Origin: Moorena sp. SS36440bin_2
GTDB taxonomy: Bacteria; Cyanobacteriota; Cyanobacteriia; Cyanobacteriales; Coleofasciculaceae
Assembly (NCBI GenBank): GCA_011524395.1
Contig: WTKN01000060.1
Span: forward strand, 1-44,672
DNA: 44,672 nucleotides
Direction: 5' to 3'
Under the pieces are notes generated by a model, which made no database searches, was not told the origin of the DNA, and worked only from the letters and a program-made list of their open reading frames with translations. This document shows positions 42,735 to 44,672 of this stretch, in pieces; within the stretch, counting starts at the first letter, position 1, and each line of letters begins with the position of its first letter. The position numbers and the translations under genes are program-made.

Positions 42735-44624
42735 GTGAACAGATCAAAAAATTTGTGGCTCTCTGTGCTAAAATCGCCCACCTTATTTGTTGGGGCAACC
42801 CTATTGATTTCATCCTCAGCAGTAGCAGCAACTGAGGAAGCTTTGCCAGAAGAGACAATCTCTCAGGAATCCGCTGTCAACCCTACCACTACAGTAGAAA
42901 CACTGACAGTAGAAGCAGCCCCTGACCTCACCTCCATAACTCAGTCTGTTCTTCCCTCTGATCTACCATTAGTGGCTGATGCCTCTACTGGGCATACGGT
43001 TGATATCAGTAATTCTGCTAGTGATTCAGTGACCATCTTCGGTGACGAGGAAACTGCACAAGATGACTTGATGGGACCGGTGACTGGTGTTTCTCAACTA
43101 AATGGAAACACTGTAGAGGATGACTCTATGGAACAAGTCACTAATGTGTCTCAACTCAGAGACGTTTCTCCTGGAGATTGGGCTTATGAAGCATTACGCT
43201 CTTTGGTAGAACGCTACGGCTGTATTGCTGGTTATCCCAATGCTACCTTCCGGGGTAACCGAGCTTTGACTCGCTACGAATTTGCTGCTGGTTTGAATTC
43301 CTGTTTGAACCAGATTGAGCGTTTACTGGGGGGCGTTACTGGAGATTTTATCACCCGTGAGGACTTAGAAAGTCTACAACGGTTAATACAGGAGTTTGAA
43401 ACAGAACTGGCTACCCTAGGGGCACGAGTAGATAACCTAGAAGGACGAGTAGCATTCTTAGAAGACCATCAGTTTTCCACCACTACTAAACTCAAGGGTG
43501 AGGTGATCTTTGCTCTAGCTGATGCCTTTGGAGGGGATGCTGATGATGTTCAGACCGTTTTTCACAACCGGACTCGTCTCAACTTCTTAACCAGCTTTAC
43601 CGGTAAGGACATGCTCCAAACCCGTCTCCAAGCTGGGGATGCCCCAACTTTGATCACAGGGGCTGGTGGTGAACTGGCCGGAACTCAAGAAGGTCGCTTT
43701 ACCTACGATGGACCGAGTGGTAATGACGTTATTATTGATATCTTGCGCTACCGCTTCCCCCTCGGGGATAAGGTAACGGTTCAACTGTTGGCTAACCGAG
43801 CACTCCATCACTATTACGCCGATACCGTTAACCCTTTCTTTGAAGGTCGTGCTGGTGGTTCCAATGCTATTACCCGTTTTGCTGAACGTAATCCCATCTA
43901 TCGGATTGGACCATTCGGTGCTGGTGCTGCCCTTGCCATCAAGCCCATCAAAGATGTTCGGATTGATTTAGGTTACATCTCCAACACCGCTAGCAATCCT
44001 CAAGAAGGCCAGGGTCTATTCAATGGCAACTTTTCTGCGATCGCTCAGTTGGTCTATGGTAGTGATTTCAAAGTTGGATTCACCTACATTCGGGGTTACG
44101 AAGATAATGCTAATACACGACCCCGTTTAATTCTAGGGGGTACTGGCACAGCCCTGGCTAATCTCAATCCAGCAGCCTTGGGGAATGCTACCAGTTTAGA
44201 CAGTGTTGACTTTAATAGCGCAAAAGTGGAAAGTAACTCTTTCGGTGTTCAAACCTCTTTGAGACTTACCCCCAACATCGTACTCAATGGCTGGGCAGGC
44301 TACACCGATGCTGAGTTGATTGGCTTGGGTGATGCGGAAATTTGGAACTTTGCTGCTGGTATCGCTTTCCCCGATTTGGGCAAAAAAGGTAATCTGGCCG
44401 GAATTTTTGGTGGTGCGGCACCAACCCTCAGAGGACTGGATTTAGATGATGGCAACAGTAACTTTGACAATGATTTTGCTTACCAGGTTTCAGCTTTCTA
44501 TAAGTACAAAGTCAACAACAACATCTCGGTTACTCCTGGTGTAGTTTGGCTTTTGAATCCTAACCAAAGTTCTGACAACGATGATGTAGTCATCGGTACC
44601 CTCAGAACCACCTTCACCTTTTAA
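42735..44624 (+). CDS. Iron-uptake-type porin with SLH and OprB domains
   Basis: A 629-aa outer-membrane protein. It has a signal peptide (about 1-32, ending SSAVAA), an acidic Thr/Ser-rich region (about 33-135), an SLH domain that holds peptidoglycan (about 137-195: VSPGDWAYEALRSLVERYGC, RALTRYEFAAGLN), a short coiled coil (about 215-245: LGARVDNLEGRVAFLE) and an OprB-like beta-barrel (about 250-629) ending in the aromatic TLRTTFTF. Cyanobacterial proteins of this architecture include SomA/SomB and porins implicated in iron uptake. GTG 42735 is preceded by GAGGA at a spacing of six bases. An acidic spacer this long (about 100 aa) is longer than in many relatives. Confidence 0.92.
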   Translation: MNRSKNLWLSVLKSPTLFVGATLLISSSAVAATEEALPEETISQESAVNPTTTVETLTVEAAPDLTSITQSVLPSDLPLVADASTGHTVDISNSASDSVTIFGDEETAQDDLMGPVTGVSQLNGNTVEDDSMEQVTNVSQLRDVSPGDWAYEALRSLVERYGCIAGYPNATFRGNRALTRYEFAAGLNSCLNQIERLLGGVTGDFITREDLESLQRLIQEFETELATLGARVDNLEGRVAFLEDHQFSTTTKLKGEVIFALADAFGGDADDVQTVFHNRTRLNFLTSFTGKDMLQTRLQAGDAPTLITGAGGELAGTQEGRFTYDGPSGNDVIIDILRYRFPLGDKVTVQLLANRALHHYYADTVNPFFEGRAGGSNAITRFAERNPIYRIGPFGAGAALAIKPIKDVRIDLGYISNTASNPQEGQGLFNGNFSAIAQLVYGSDFKVGFTYIRGYEDNANTRPRLILGGTGTALANLNPAALGNATSLDSVDFNSAKVESNSFGVQTSLRLTPNIVLNGWAGYTDAELIGLGDAEIWNFAAGIAFPDLGKKGNLAGIFGGAAPTLRGLDLDDGNSNFDNDFAYQVSAFYKYKVNNNISVTPGVVWLLNPNQSSDNDDVVIGTLRTTFTF

Positions 44625-44640
44625 CCTTTAGGCTAGATGT

Positions 44641-44672
44641 CCGGCGCTCTACCTATGGTTGGTGAGCGTCGG
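44641..44672 (+). terminator. Probable porin terminator hairpin, cut by the window end
   Basis: CCGGCGCTC (44641-44649) and GAGCGTCGG (44664-44672) form a 9-bp stem with one G-T pair, 17 bases after the porin stop codon. The window ends at the stem, so the following T-run cannot be checked. Confidence 0.55.

Noticed and set aside
1-44672. tRNA or rRNA genes
   Set aside because: I scanned the gaps for T-loop and CCA-type patterns by eye and found nothing convincing; a covariance-model search would settle it.

Overview
The window looks like a chromosome segment of a filamentous cyanobacterium. It carries genes for photosystem I subunits (psaI, psaL, psaD), a thylakoid-type thioredoxin (TxlA/HCF164-like), an XisH/XisI pair, AAA_35/CHAT ATPases and an SLH-OprB porin. 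GCGATCGC (HIP1) octamers are frequent, and 7-bp tandem repeats (GGGAACA, CTCCCTG, AAAAGGC and similar) sit between genes. The repeat style recalls large-genome marine filamentous types such as Moorena/Lyngbya; that placement is an inference.

Layout. 1-3107: end of a DNA phosphorothioation locus (dndD, then dndE), split by a convergent lipoprotein gene. 3130-6541: DUF2062 membrane protein, TxlA-like thioredoxin, NIL/ferredoxin protein, and a membrane-anchored coiled-coil/HEAT protein with a fresh 99-bp internal duplication. 6698-8222: psaI and psaL, divergent. 8324-10200: an IS607-family element (serine recombinase tnpA plus tnpB) placed just after psaL. 10435-15161: feoA, trpE, psaD, an ArgS-like DALR protein and a Crp/Fnr regulator. 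15493-19755: MlaF-like ATPase with an unknown partner, an alpha/beta hydrolase broken by a MITE, and rimM. 20403-22259: an ABC exporter in an AT-rich island.

22389-32361 is the most unusual part. It is a run of mostly minus-strand redox genes: membrane-anchored globin, five-heme membrane cytochrome, six-heme cytochrome, Tll0287-like one-heme lipoprotein, diheme membrane b-type cytochrome with two HX13H pairs, thioredoxin-like protein, its own pair of system II cytochrome c maturation proteins (ResB and an extended CcsA), and a bc-type Rieske lipoprotein. Together they suggest a dedicated membrane electron-transfer chain, possibly for nitrogen oxides, whose substrate cannot be read from the sequence.

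32903-44672: a HEAT-repeat protein, a PAS protein, an AbrB/PIN toxin-antitoxin pair, an HTH-AAA_35 gene broken by a second MITE and overlapping an AAA_35-CHAT gene whose CHAT histidine is replaced by Asn, xisI next to a decayed xisH, and an iron-uptake-type porin.

In both MITE cases, removing exactly one element plus one target duplication (146 bp and 109 bp) restores the reading frame, so the disruptions look recent. No tRNA, rRNA or CRISPR array was seen.
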